The notes under the pieces are model-generated. The model saw nothing but the letters and a program-made list of their open reading frames with translations, had not been told where the DNA came from and ran no database searches. Both the position numbers and the translations under genes were made by a program. DNA of 64,000 nt from assembly GCA_032629725.1 (NCBI GenBank), contig JAFEVB010000008.1:1612001-1676000 (forward strand), written 5' to 3'. Positions 45,301-57,900 of this stretch are shown one piece after another; position 1 is the stretch's first letter, and each line of letters starts with the position of its first letter. Source of the DNA: Gremmenia infestans (Eukaryota > Ascomycota > Leotiomycetes > Helotiales > Hamatocanthoscyphaceae).

Positions 45301-46215
45301 TAGGGAAAGGGCGCCGGTCTTGTTACAAACAGCTCTGGCCAGAATGGTACAACAGTGCTTTAACATGGAAATCATGCTGGATACTGAAGTAGAAGATGTG
45401 CAGGCAGACATTTACATTGCCACTCAAGCAGCTTTCGAACGTCGCTTCAAGGACAGTGATTGGAAAGCACTTCCAGGGAGTGTTGGTGGATCTCCTCTCC
45501 TCATGATTACAGCCTCAAAAGTGCTCGAACAAAAATCGCAAGCGACATTGCCGCTGTCGTACTTGAGTCAACCGTAAGAGATCCTTGTCCTCTGAGTAGA
45601 TATACCTAACTGACCTCTAGTATCACCCCTCGAAAACTTGCAAATTCCATTCTCCACATCTTTGAAGACTTAAGAGAAACAGTCAAGGCCACCACACAAG
45701 AGGCCTCAACACAAGAGGCCTCAAATAATCCTTACACTACAGAAGTAAGCCCTATTTCGCTTGAACTCAAACAGAAAGAAGAATCTCTACTGCCATCCAT
45801 TCTTCCTCCAACGACAACCTCGGGTAATAATCCCCCCCGCTCTCGTCTTCTGCTGGTCGAAGATAACGTTATCAACATGAAACTCCTTGCTACCTATATT
45901 CGCAAACTTGGATACACATTTGATCAAGCCACAGATGGAAGCCTTGCCGTGAATCACTATAAGCTAGTCCTTGAAAAGCCTGCCGTGATATTCATGGACA
46001 TCTCAATGCCGGTAATGGATGGTTTCACCGCGTCACGCCTGATTCGCGCTCACGAGGCCGAGAACAAGCTACCTGCCTCAACGATCATCGCACTCACCGG
46101 TTTGGCGAGTTCCTCGGCACAGGATGAAGCATACGGAAGTGGTATCAATCTGTTTCTGTCGAAACCTGTGCCGATGAAAGAGATTAAGAAGGTTTTAGAA
46201 GAATTCTATTGCTAG
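42334..46215 (+). pseudogene. GAF hybrid histidine kinase with a frameshifting deletion in the N-box
   Basis: Exon 1 (42334-42386, MNRNFQPSEKRREREVF) is chosen for its GCCGCCATG context and splices in frame to 42452, giving REVFRYLPKFDWERLP. Exon 2 carries a GAF-like domain (about residues 55-205), a long Ser-rich linker, and the kinase: H-box SSISHELRSPLHGIMGSLEL, then WRRILMNLFG. There the family has NALKYT and a Gly-containing turn; here the sequence jumps straight to EGFVQVRLECRE in another frame, as if 19 nt (or 1+3n) were lost near 44867-44873. The G1 (VSDSGKGVS), F (PFAQED) and G2 (GTGLGLSIVRQI) boxes follow in the shifted frame. Intron 45574-45620 leads to the receiver domain (LLVEDNVINMKLL, phospho-Asp in FMDISMPVMDG, LSKPVP), ending 46215. 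Loss of the N-box Asn and the frame would abolish kinase activity, so I score it as a pseudogene. Confidence 0.8.
45694..45723 (+). repeat. 15-bp tandem duplication in the kinase-receiver linker
   Basis: acacaagaggcctca occurs twice without mismatch (45694-45708, 45709-45723), duplicating Thr-Gln-Glu-Ala-Ser in frame. Confidence 0.9.
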
Positions 46216-46816
46216 CGGCATGGATTGGAAATATAAACCACACAGGGTTAATAATAATCCACTTGTGACGACCATGATATCAAAAGCCTGAACTACGACC
46301 ATAATCATGAAAAGCTCTTTCGGGATAATAAGCAATTCCGCTGCCCTCTCTAACACCTGCTAAACAGTAAATACAAGGTCCATTAATAAAACCAGAACCA
46401 GATGACTAAACATTCATTACATATTCATACACTTCTTCTAGCTTGTACTCTACAGTTGATATAAGGTACACTGTCTTCGTGACAGTGACAGATAGTGGCA
46501 GAGGCAGTGGCAATCACCTCCTGCTTATACAATCCTTCTCCATCGGACCATCTCCAGCTCCAACTCCGAGGCCAGGGCTCTGGAGAGTCAGCCTAGGAGC
46601 TCGATACGCGCTCTTCTTCCCGCTAACAGATTGCCATGTATGTGATTTGCGTTGTTCTGAAGTGTTGAATATTAAACGGACGCGTCGGTTATTGGGTGCT
46701 ATTATCGAATGTAATTCGAGTTCGAGATATTGCCTAATGCTCGCAATGCTGTGGTACGGTTTGGCGAATCTCAGACACGGCTTGGATAACAAGTGCGGTC
46801 ATTCATGAAGCCCTTC
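46216..46816. other. Intergenic between convergent genes
   Basis: No gene supported. Two overlapping frames of 92 and 121 codons lack any family resemblance. Confidence 0.4.
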
Positions 46817-49146
46817 TCATCCCCACTTGCTGCTATTCCTGCTCATATTCCTGCTGCGACTCCTCACCGACTCGACGGTTTCCACGCTTATCGCCCGAAA
46901 GTCTGGCAAGCGCTTGCAACTGCTTCTTATAAAAGCCAAAAAGCTATCCGTCAGTGCCGTAACCGGCAACGTGATATCCGCCGACAGTTTCCGGCGAGGC
47001 CAGCTTGAATTCCTTCGTGCTTGCCAAGGCCTGCCAAAGACCCATTGTACAATCATGATTGGCGTGAGTGCTAACATGACCAGTGCCAGCGTCAAGAAGG
47101 TAAATGCGTTTCCAATGCCGTCCAATGCTAGCTGCACAGTCCCGACAGCCAAAGCGCCCGTGGAAAAACGAATCAGGTTGACGGCTAGCGTCACCGAGCC
47201 ATTGCCAGAGTACAGATCGCTGACCAGAACTCCATTGAGCAAGAGGAGTGCAGTGGCACTGCTCGCGATGAAGAATTGGAGGATGAGAGGTGCTGCGATT
47301 GTAGCTGCGGAGAACGAGATCCCGTACCCGGCTGTGGTGCCGATGAAAATCAGGGCAATCCACCACGAGTTCCGCAATCTAGCACGCTCGATGGGGAAAT
47401 CTGGGAGGGTTTTGTGGGCGAGGGGCGTGTCTTTTTCTAAGTCGTACATATTTCTGTACTTATTCTCGACTGCTCGCATGTCGTGATCCATCAGGTATCC
47501 CGTGAGGAAGAATGATATTACGGAGCCGGCGCCTGCTGGGAGGAATGCAAGGCCGATCGTGAATGCTGAGATGTGGTAGTGTTGTTCAAACATTGTGGTG
47601 GTGGTTGTGATGACGGTGGTGCAGATTGCAAAAACAACACTTCCTACAATGGCGGTGGCCAGGACGTCTTTTTGCAAAAGGCAGTGGAAGGGTTCGAGGA
47701 TGCTGTCCATGCTTAGGGACTGTGTGCGGACACAAAAGCTCGCGAGATCAGAGTCGAAGGGGGTATCGGAGGATGATCTGAAGATGTGTATAAAAGGTTG
47801 TTGGATGGGTTTGAGTCTGATTGTACCATTCCCAGCGATACTTCGGAGGGTTTCCGGGAGCATCATTATGATTAAGATGAGTACCACGCTTCCAGATGCG
47901 AAAAGGAACCAGAATATTGACCGGAATCCCATCCAGTGAGTCAGAATTCCGCCCAGGAATGGTCCAATGAAGGTGAACATCAATGCTGCGCGGGTCAGCT
48001 GCATCATATTTCGCATTACAGTTCCATGATAACTTACTTCCACCAAACAGTCCAATGAACCTCGCCCTTTCCTTGGAGTTTGAAATATCACCAATCACAG
48101 CCGCGCCTGTATTGTTAAAATCATCTCATTCGACTCGGTAGAATACCGGGACACTTACAAATAGCTGTTAGAGCCGCGCTTCCAATAGCTTGCACGGCTC
48201 GGAGGACCATCAAGGCTGCAAAACTCCTTGAATAGACGAGGCCGATATTGGATGCCACAAAGACAGTTAACGTTAGCACGAAAGTAGGACGGCGACCAAG
48301 CGTGCTACATATGGGCATCCAGAAGAAGGGAGCAATAGCATGAAAGACCATGAAAACAGTGACGGTCAACAGCGCCACTGCAGGGCTGATATTGAATTCC
48401 TATATACGGGCCAGTCAGATAGATGGTTTGCAATAAATGTATTTTATATATGTGCTTCATTCATTACATACCGATGCAATTGCTGTAAGTGCTGGGAGAT
48501 AGATACTAGTTGAGAGGGGCGACAAGATGCCAGCCAGGGAGACGAGAATGACAATCTGGAACTTCTTGCTATGGTCGAATACGTGGTAAGGCGGCTGTGG
48601 AAGCGACTTATCCACAAAGGCTTTCTGTCTTCCTTCCATGTGTATCTCCTCATGTGGTGATTTTGGAAACTGCTCAAACGGGTCTGCAGGTGGTTCTGGA
48701 AACAAGCTATAAATGCTCTTCGTATGTCTCTCCGGATCCAACTTTCCCTCTTCCCTGACGCTCTCCTTGCTACTCCCGGGCTCTGTAATAGATGTCGATT
48801 GTGCAAGTGTTTCGGAGCGTGAAAGACTGGGAGAAGAAGTCCTGCCGGCTCCGAGACCAGGCTGCATAGGTCCTGAACTGGCCTCTGGGAGGTTTTGATC
48901 GGCTTCCTGTTCTGGAGGAAGCGCGGGTGAAGTGGGCGGGGGCTTCAGGAGGTCACCGACATGAACGAAAATCGGAATGCTTCGGCTTTTAGATGTCATG
49001 GACGAGTTACGGGACAGTTTTGTCGTCAGCCAACTGCTGTTACGCTTTGTGCTTGGTCGGGACTTCAATGGCGGCCTAGGAACAGCCAGAAAGTTCGAGG
49101 TGTCCTGCGTTGGAGTCAACGGACTCACCGAGGGGGTGGATTCCAT
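46817..49146 (-). CDS. DHA1-type MFS transporter with a long N-terminal tail
   Basis: Four exons (48472-49146, 48159-48399, 48038-48106, 46817-47985) encode 717 residues. The first 200 residues are hydrophilic, rich in Ser, Pro and Glu (ALPPEQEADQNLPEASS), cytosolic and probably phosphorylated. Twelve membrane segments follow. DHA1 features are LSPLSTSIYLPAL in TM1, the motif-A loop WMPICSTLGRRPTFVL, VVLRAVQAIG-like TM4 (VLRAVQAIGSAAL), GDISNSKERARFIGLFGG and GPFLGGILTHWMGFRSIFW (motif C). The third intron is 52 nt and must be removed for FGG-TLMFTFIGPF; the raw frame hides it. The tail after the last span is basic (about 70 residues). It likely exports drugs, polyamines or metabolites at the plasma membrane, like yeast Qdr/Tpo proteins. 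Convergent with the histidine kinase. Confidence 0.9.
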
Positions 49147-52100
49147 GATGGATGGATGAAGTGATATTAGGTATTATAAAAATATTTTCGATCCCATGTT
49201 GCTTCTGATTTACTGATTGATGATAAGGGATTACGATAGGAATAGATTCTTGGACCAAGTATTTGCTTGCAGAGACAACTACTATCTTTAACAATCTTCA
49301 CCTACCTACCCACACCTCGCGCCGTGACCCTGCGTCGATCGCTGTTCGTGTGCATGATCCTTCGTGGACCACTTCCCTTGCGCTTCCTACCACGAGATGA
49401 CTTCCCCACCGGTAATCTACTAACGTCAGTCGACCGATTTGAAGCAAGATGGTGTTTTGGCAGAGATAGGTACAAAGTGCCACACAACGGCGTAGTTTGA
49501 ATGATGAATCCGAAATAAATGCATGTTTCTGCTTCACACTGCACTACACTCCACAAGACTGGCTACTCGTATAGTGGAGAAATACGTATACAGTCCGTGA
49601 GCAGATGTCAGCGAGAGGCGAGGTATTGCAGCACGACATCGATCATCTACCCCTGAAACGTGAAAGGGCCGGGGTCATCGACGGGGATTGTACGGAGTAA
49701 TTCTCATCGAGCAGGGTTTTCCCACGTGAAGCCTTGAGACGACGACCATTGTACGGAGTCGAAAAGGAATATTCTAGGGGGATTGGAAGCTTAACGTCAG
49801 CAAGGAGTGCTTACAGACAGCAAACGAGTTACGAATGATGGCTGCTTCTATAGTACTGTACTGTATCACTGCTTCATGTGTACGCCATGTTGCATTTCAG
49901 TCTCCTCCTGTCAGCAGCCTCGACGGATCCGATTCCTATTCAAAAGATACAGTACACAAAATTCCCCTTATTCAGTCAGTCGCGAGCAGCACTCCCGCTT
50001 GGGACGAAACACTCCGATGCAAATGCAACTCCAGCACGCGGATTCGTGTGCGCGTGCAACGGAACATACCATACATTATGGTTGCAGGCGGAGGAAAAAA
50101 AGGGCGAGTTGGGTGGTGTGGTAACACTAAGATCGCACATGGTTTTGAGGCGCCACTGAAACGTGCGTGGCCTGGCCTGACCTGGGGAAAGGGGACTGGG
50201 AAGATGATGGGATGGATGCGTTAGGGACCAGGGTGGCATGGACTTGGGATGGAGATCTCCGCACAGACGAAACGAATACGGTAGTTAGGTGTTAAATGGT
50301 AAAACCCACTGGTATTCTATTTTACGGTACGGAGTGGAGTGTAGTATCACCGTATCTCGGGTTCGATGATTGAGTAGCTTATGATTACGAAATATTCCTT
50401 TGATAGCAGTAAGTCAAGTCAAGTCGAGTTCCGTCGTAGATAATTAAAACTTCAACTATTATTAGGTAACGGTTTTTATACGTCCAATTATACAGTGCTG
50501 TGATAATCATCAAGAGATAGTAATCTTACAGTACCAAAAAGGCAAGTACAATACTATTTTTGGCTCTTTTTAAGGTTGTCTAAAAATACAGTAATGTACT
50601 CCGTACAGTGCTATAGCGGGCCCTTGCGGCGACCTAGACAGGGTGCTAACGGGCACTAAAATCCCTAAAATCCCTAAAATTCCTAAAATGCCCCGCCCCG
50701 CTCCACGAGCACGAGCTCCTGCACGTTCCACTCACTTATCGGTGATAAGTTATCACAAGATCACCACCTCTATTTCCACGTCTTGCATTGTTTCTCATCC
50801 ACCCATCAATTGAAGTCGCTCGCTCATGCGGGCAATACAAGTAAGTACCTTTGCCGATTCGAGCGTCTAGAATTAGATCATTAGTGCTAATATTGATGTT
50901 TTCTCTTCTCTCTCTTTCCCCGCGATATCAATGAATTTCTTCACAATCTTCAGCATGACTTCTTTCATAAATCGTCCGAGGTTGATATATAAAAGGCTTC
51001 GTTTGATTTTACGATCTAGAAGGATCTTACGAGAGACGCAGGATCTACTATTTCGTGTGGAAGTCTTGTCTCTGCTAGAGATGTTGCAGATAGATTTACG
51101 CCGCTTTGAATCTGTAGCCTTGGGCAGCTAGCTGCAGATGTATTTTATTTATGACGGCCGTGGTGGTGTTGTCGATGTACTGTAGGTAGGTAGCATAGCA
51201 CGGCTTTAAGCAAGGCTCTGCTTTGCTGTGAGATTTTAAAGATTGTGTGACCAACCAGGCAGGACAGGTTTCAGTATGTTTTCTTTGATGTCAGCACACC
51301 AAGGGTAAGATAGGTAGGGATTGAAACAATGTTACCGTTCACGAGGGAAAAGATCTCCCACATCGGATCGAAAAGATTCCATGGTGAAATCATTGAGCTG
51401 CACATCTATGCGGGGAGTTTCAGATGGTCAGATCATTGCCGATTAACGATAACCTGCCTACGCTTTTCATGGCCTCGCTCTCCAGTCTCTCTGTCTCTGC
51501 TTCACCCGATGTTTAATAATCCGAGCACCGGCACATCATATTCGGTTATGATGTTTATAAGCTTACATCCGATGAGCATCTAAGTGAGGCCCGGGATCCT
51601 GATCCTGAATCATAATACCTTCCCGAATCATGTTTCGTTTGAAACTAGAAGATGAAGCTGTGGTACCGTAAGTTCTGTCTAGAAGCTTGTTATGAATCTT
51701 GCTTCGAGTCTATGTCTAGAACCTCTAGGCGCTGAATTGAGCGTCTAGCTGTGATTGGAAGTCTCCCTCGATACAGCTCTGGTTCGTTTTGAGGTTCGAT
51801 ATCATAGCGAACTGGTGGATACGACGCTGTGTATTGAGACAACTAAAGAAACTAAGTTCTAGGATACAGTAGAGTGACGGGCAACATATTATAAAAGATT
51901 TATTATCCGATACCTTTATACGTTCAAGTTCTGTTTATATGTTACTAAAAGAGTTATGCCCAAGATCTTCAGCTATCCCGCCTATATAATAGCTTTGCGA
52001 AGTAGACGGGGTTAGGGGTGGATTTAGCGGGGAAAATCAATAACATATTTATATAATATACTTTCATGAAGTATTTCAATTTCTTTATTTAAAAGCTCGG

Positions 52101-52922
52101 ATGGTGTAGTTAATAGGTTATAAAAAGCAAAATAAGTAGTTGTTCTAAATAAGACTCTTTTTAATATAGCTTCTCTTTAGTATACGAAGTACTTATATAT
52201 ATAGCATCTGGTATATTTTGACTTATACTTAACTATAGATAGTAAGTATTCGAAGCCTTTTACACATATAGCGAATAGCAGAACCTAGTCTTATCCTCCG
52301 AGTTCTGCTAGACTATAGTTAAAACAAGCTTGGTTCCAAACATGAAGTGAATTGCCGTATCCTTGTCTTTCTAGCAGCCGCTGCTACATTGGAGGATTCA
52401 CTCTACACTTATGTTCGCTTAACATGCTAAGCTTCAAAAAGAAGCTTCAATAAGGGCTAATAGCAAAAAACGTCAAAAAAATATTGCTGGTGAAAGAAAG
52501 CCTCCAGCTGGCGTTATGATTGGGGTGTCTTGAGTGATGAGTTACGACCAGGCCAACTAAACTTGCGGAAAGCAGGTTGACGGGTATCACGTTTCTCATC
52601 AAGACAATCTGTGATTCAAGTAAGCCGTTCTATTAAAGGAGGGGAGGGATAAGGTTGCCTTTTGCTAAACCAGTAGACCATAGAACTGCAAGTGAAACTT
52701 GCTTTTGCTTTTTGCAGTAGAATATGCTATGTTATATTATAATGCCTTTACTGTGTAAAGTGAATAGGAAAAAGAAGCTTTCGGAAGCATATTGGCCCCG
52801 CTACCGCATAACAATGACTGCAACTCTTTCCCGACATCGCACCTCCCACTTGAAGACGCTTTCCGCGACGACTGTCTACATATCGAGCAAAGATCTCCAC
52901 AGTCAGCTGTGCACAAGTAAAG
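49147..52922. other. 3.8-kb gene-poor stretch
   Basis: Overlapping frames of 79-129 codons at 49267-49556 and 49807-50239 lie on both strands and look like chance frames in moderately GC-rich DNA. Four copies of a TACGGAGT-type motif occur at 49689-49698, 49750-49759, 50327-50335 and (reverse) 50598-50606. Bases 52020-52320 are AT-rich and RIP-like. A 66-codon basic frame at 50931-51131 has no known family. Confidence 0.45.
50656..50690. repeat. Four 9-bp tandem units (ctaaaatcc)
   Basis: Units at 50656-50664, 50665-50673, 50674-50682 (one change) and 50683-50690 (partial), directly before a GC-rich patch (ccccgccccgctcc). Confidence 0.85.
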
Positions 52923-54185
52923 ATGTCGGATCGAGTATGTGGCTTCCCATCCGTGATTACTATTGTATTGCGCGCCAATATCCAGCCAGCTAATCGTTTG
53001 CGCAGAACCAGCTGTCTGACTCGAAGAAGGCCAAGCAAATCGAGAACAGAATATACATGAAGAGACTGCTGAAATTGAAGGACATCCTTGACAGCCCGAC
53101 GCCTCTGGATGTGAACCTTGTCCGTCAGGCTTGTAGGTCCTCCTCTTAGAGATAGCTACCAGCTATTCCACCCAGCTTCTCGATGGATGGACTCGTCAGC
53201 TAACAGATCATTGTGCTCAGACATAGATCCTAGTTCGGTTGCTTATACTACTGGTACCACACCGACTGAAACAGAGCGCAACAGACGAGATGCTATCCGC
53301 GCGGCCTTTGAGCAACGCAACAATCCTCGGTTTCGAAACCTGCCATCGAACAGAGTCAATCAACCGCTCGCACCAATACAAGCTGACCCTTTGCACCAAA
53401 CTCCTTTGCACCAAGCTCCTTTGCCTCAACTCCCTTTGCCTCAATTCTTGCCGTCTTTTGGACCTGGCCCAACATTCCAGCCTCCGATTCACCTCCAAGC
53501 TCTAAACCAGGTCGAGTGTGTGCTGTCCTTCCGCCCTCATCCTACGGCTCAGCCTTCCATCCAGCCCCAAGCTACCGCGCCTGTCTTCCAACCCACCATC
53601 AAACCGGAGCCATTAATACGACGCCGGAAGAAGCCATCAAAGGCGCAGAGAAAGAGATCGAGGAAGGAATGGGAGCAGAAGGCACAAGCAATGTACGAAC
53701 GGGTGCTGATAAGCCGCCGCGTGGCTGGGAAAAGCGATTTGCTTCCAAGTAAGAAGATGCCCATTCCTCATTCTGGTTTTGAATCCAAGCTCGCGGAGTA
53801 CCAAGTGGGCTGACCTAAATTCATTCTAGGTGATGTTAGATGGATTGATAAGCTACGTGACGAAGACTGGGAAGTCTACGAGCAATGGACCACAGCCAAG
53901 AAACGGCGAGCGCATGATTTTGTCAAGTTGGTCAAGGGAGGCGATTATATCGGCTCGCGGATCTTTTCCGACAAGCACGAGGAGAGAGAAGAGAGCGTGG
54001 TGGGCGACAAGGAGGTGGAAGAGGGACTGCATGATGGTGACCAGGACGTGGTAGGCAGAGTTCTTGATTTCTTCGGAATGCATGGGGAGGCAGACGATGG
54101 CAGGGAGACGGCGGAGGGAGGTTGCGGAATGGTATTGGAAGAAACCGGTGACGTGGATATGCATATGCATATGGATATTGATTAG
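52923..54185 (+). CDS. Proline/glutamine-rich protein with acidic C-terminus, unknown
   Basis: The proposed model is exons 52923-52934, 53006-53132, 53221-53748 and 53830-54185, 340 residues. The first exon is only 12 nt (Met-Ser-Asp-Arg), followed by a 71-nt intron with GTATGT donor, GCTAATC branch and GCAG acceptor. It joins in frame to SKKAKQIENRIYMKRLLKLK (helical). Next come TETERNRRDAIRAAFEQRNN, a Pro/Gln-rich part with four 5-residue repeats, a basic patch (RRRKKPSKAQRKRSRKEW, nuclear-localisation-like), and after the last intron DVRWIDKLRDEDWEVYEQW and a very acidic tail ending in Met-His repeats. No known family. A nuclear role is suggested by the basic patch only. The splice of exon 2 to 3 has an alternative (donor 53137, acceptor 53206), and the start exon is inferred, so the N-terminus is less sure than the rest. 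Confidence 0.6.
53388..53447 (+). repeat. Four 15-bp units coding LHQTP/LHQAP/LPQLP/LPQF.
   Basis: cctttgcaccaaact-type units at 53388, 53403, 53418 and 53433, each 15 bp, so the reading frame is kept. A repeat of this kind can change copy number between strains. Confidence 0.85.
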
Positions 54186-54970
54186 GTGTGATGGTGTCTT
54201 TTTCGGGGTGGGGGACGCATATGGGCAACGAGTTTGTAGATTAGCATTTGGACTAGAATACCCGGAATACACGACAAAGTGATATACATACAATCTATAA
54301 TGTCCCACAAACTATGAGACATTTATCTCGGAAGTAGAAAGCGGACCGTGAACGGAGAACTCTTCCTTTCTGCATAATATTCAAGTCCAACCAACGGAGT
54401 ATAATGTCTCACAGACTATGAGACATTCATCTCGAATTTCAAAAGCGGACAGCGGATGATATGAAGAACACTGTATTCCAATAAGCGTTATTCGCACGTG
54501 ACTCGTACGTACATAGACATTGAAACCACGCAGCAACACCTCGTCTCGTTTCTTATTGAAGGGGCTACCCAGGTACCTAGTCCGAGAAGTCCCCCTCCTG
54601 AGCGCTCAAGTTCTAAAGAGATCGCTGTACACAAGACAAGAAGTTTACACCACATGCTTATTTATCAACCGCGTTTTGTAGAAACAATAAAACACGAATA
54701 TCAAAAAGCTCCAAACTCGCAAGAATTAAGGTTCTTATTCAGGTACTACTGCTAATTTATTCAAATACTATACCCGCACTTCTGTCTATGAGAGTAAAAA
54801 TCCCCAACCATTCTATCGTATAACGCCATGCCCATTTTCATCTTCAATCGTTGCAAAGTCTGGAACAACTCTATATGCATAACCAAAAAGCATCAAAGAA
54901 CCATCTGCTCTACTATTTGCAAAGTTTGTGCATCGATACAATTCCATTCCCCTTGATGGGGAAATGTTAT
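54186..54970. other. Intergenic between convergent genes, with two hairpin repeats
   Basis: No gene. Apart from the paired hairpin units (54296-54452) nothing is recognisable. Confidence 0.4.
54296..54452. repeat. Two direct-repeat units, each holding a 9-bp-arm hairpin
   Basis: Units tataatgtcccacaaactat... (54296-54347) and tataatgtctcacagactat... (54401-54452) are about 80% alike over 52 bp. Each contains the inverted repeat AATGTCYCA...TGAGACATT around a 7-nt loop: 54299-54323 (one mismatch) and 54403-54427 (perfect). They lie just past the end of the gene at 54185. Confidence 0.85.
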
Positions 54971-57900
54971 CTATGACTCGTCATCGGTGTCTGGCGGGTG
55001 GGGTGTTCCCTTGGGGGAGCTGAGCCTGTTGGGTGTTAGTTGGTGATTTTGCAATGCAGGGAAAGAAGACTTACCAGTTGATATGTCTCAATCTTCTTCT
55101 GACCTCACGCTCCTTCAGCTCCTTCTTGGTCATCTTCTTCTTCTTCTTGGCACGGAAAGACAGAGGTTTATCCCCGTCATCCTCGGCACCACTGTTCACA
55201 GCGCTAGACATGGCGCTGTTGGCGGCAGTGCTGGTAACGCTGCTGTTGAACCCACTGGAAGGTCTGCTGTCCTCAAAGCGGTCGGCAGAGACAGCGAGGT
55301 GACCCTTGTGGGTGACACGGCCGTCCGCAACGTGCCATTGCTCTGGGCAGAGAGCGCCGACGAATTCTTCGTTGTGGGAAATCATAACAACACCTCCCTT
55401 GTAGTCACGAATAGCAACCGCAAGACCTCCGAGAGAATCACGATCCAAGAAATTGGTAGGTTCGTCGAGAACAAGCAAATGGGGGTTGTTCCACATAGCA
55501 CCTGCTAACACAACCTTGACCTTCTGACCTCCTGAAAGACCAGAGATCTCGTTGTGGTTCGCAATCTCGGGGTCAAGACCAAGATCCTCGAAATGCTTGG
55601 AGATGACTTTGGGGGAGAGCTCACGGAATCCGAGACCCTCGCGCGAGGCTTCATGATCGTCGAAATCTTGAACTAATTTGGTGAAGCCGAGTTCCTTCAA
55701 GGTCTCTGCTGAAATCTGGGTGTTGTATTTGGGAAGCATGTTGACCCACTTGACTTCGTATTGGAAGGTCTTCTTGTATTTTTGGCGACCCATGAGCGAT
55801 TCGATACGCTTTGGGCCCAGTCCATCTCCGATATCAACCATCTTCTCCATCTGAGCCTTGTCTTCGGGAGACAGGATACGGGTCTGCTTCATGTGAACCT
55901 CACGGTCGTCACCGTTTGCGTAACGCCATTGGAGATATTGGTTAGGTGTCTTCTCAAGATGCATCTCAACGTGCTCGAGGGCGTGCTGCTTGATGTATCC
56001 GATACGAAGATTGGGGTGCTTCTCCACTTGTCCAGTTGTAGGAACAGTCTCGCCGGTCAAAAGCTTAATCAAAGTCGACTTTCCAGCACCATTTCCACCA
56101 ATAATGGCTGTTCGAGATGACAGCGTCAGCGAACATGAAACGTTGTGGAGAGATGGCTTCGTGGTTCCAGGATAAGTGTAAGAACAGTCTGTCATTCGGA
56201 GAATGGCCTTTGTGTGTGACTTGACACCAGTAAGAATACCAGGAGGTGGGAACTTGAACTGCACAAGAGAGTCCGACAAAGTGTAGTAACTCTTTGCCTC
56301 TGGCTTTTGCTTGACAAATGCAGCCAAGTTACCCTTGTAGCAAGCCAATTTCTTTCCTGGCTCGTAGTGGTAGATGTCTGTGCATACTGCATCAAGGAAA
56401 GCAGAATCGTGGGACACGATCAAGCTAGTGATTTCGGTGTGTGACTTGAGGTATTCTTGCACCCATTTGATGTTTGCAACATCCAAATGATTCGTCGGTT
56501 CGTCAAGAAGTAAGACATCGGCCTTCATTAACATGGCACGGGCCAAAGCAAGCTTCATCTTCCATCCACCAGACAAGGATCCAACCTTCTCGGCTTGGCG
56601 ACCTTGGGGACCTGCGGTAAATCCGACCTCGGCCAAGACCTGAGAGATACGCTCTATGCCCGCCTTTCCAATTTCAGGATCCTTAGCAACGAATTCCAAA
56701 ATACTGATATCAGCGTCCTCTCCTTGGTTGTGCTCCACGAAATACGTTTTGAGAACATCTTGACTGGGGAAGCCTTCAAGCTTGCCGTTTGAGATTGCAC
56801 GCATGAGAGTGGACTTTCCAGCACCATTTCGGCCGCAGAGACCATATCTGTGACCCTTCAGGAGGCGGAGGTTGGTGTGAGAAAGCAAAAGCATTCCTCC
56901 GTAAGCGAGAGAGAAATCAGTGTTGACAATTTCAATCTCTCCATCATCTTCCTTGATGGGCTGTCCAAATTTGCGATGATCCTCGTCGACGTAGAATTTC
57001 TGGACCGCAGCGCCCACGGCCTTAGCTCCTTCTGGTGCTTTCATGATGTGTTGCAGATAGGGGACGATGGATGCAGATATGCGCGCCATCTCACGATGGT
57101 TGACGTCTTCGACGACCATAGCGCAGATATATGGTCGTGCAAGTTTGAACGTGTCCAAATCACCACCTAGACCTCCAGCATTCTTGATCTCAGCCTCGAG
57201 AACCTTGGCGACGTCCTCAACTGAGGTTCTTTCAATAGCCCCGCTGGCAATGTTTCCATCATCGTCGCCCATTGCCTTATCAATAACGGCAAGTGCACGT
57301 GCAGCCATCTCTCGGACTTCTGGGAGAGATGCGCGGTCTTGAACACCTTTGACACCGGGTTTCAATTTTGGCAGGAAAGTACGAGCCTCCACTGGGTCGT
57401 GGACAAGCTTGGTCAAGTTCTCGACTACAACTACTGTCTGTCTGAGGACTTCTTGAGCAGTTGTAGGGGTATTGAGGGATCGCTCCAGGAGCGGGGTGAG
57501 CATAGCTAGGACCGGAGACGTAACGATTGCGACGAATGTGGTCTGAGAAAGTGCGTGAATAGCCTTCTGGAGTGTGTCGGTGGAAGGATTTTGCATGGTC
57601 TTGATAAGTAGAGGAATTCTGGGTGCAACGTCGTCGTTTGACAGAAGAGTCGTCAAGGAGGTCATGGTGGCAACAGCTTGTTTCTCAACCTCACTCTTCA
57701 AGTCGTGCATACCAGCCTCGACGATGGGAATTAAACCGGCCAACTTCATACCCATGGACTCACGCAAGATATCCTTGTTGTTGGCTTCTTCCTTGCTGCT
57801 GCCGATTTCCATCTTTGCTTTATCTGCCATTCTTTGTAGTAATTTGTAACCCCCCACGGTTCCTTGCCATTTGCCAGAACGCTTTGCGAGGTATGTGTTG

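Noticed and set aside
49807..50239. Cluster of overlapping 87-129-codon frames on both strands
   Set aside because: Frames on both strands over the same bases, no domain, no leader. Chance frames in GC-balanced DNA.
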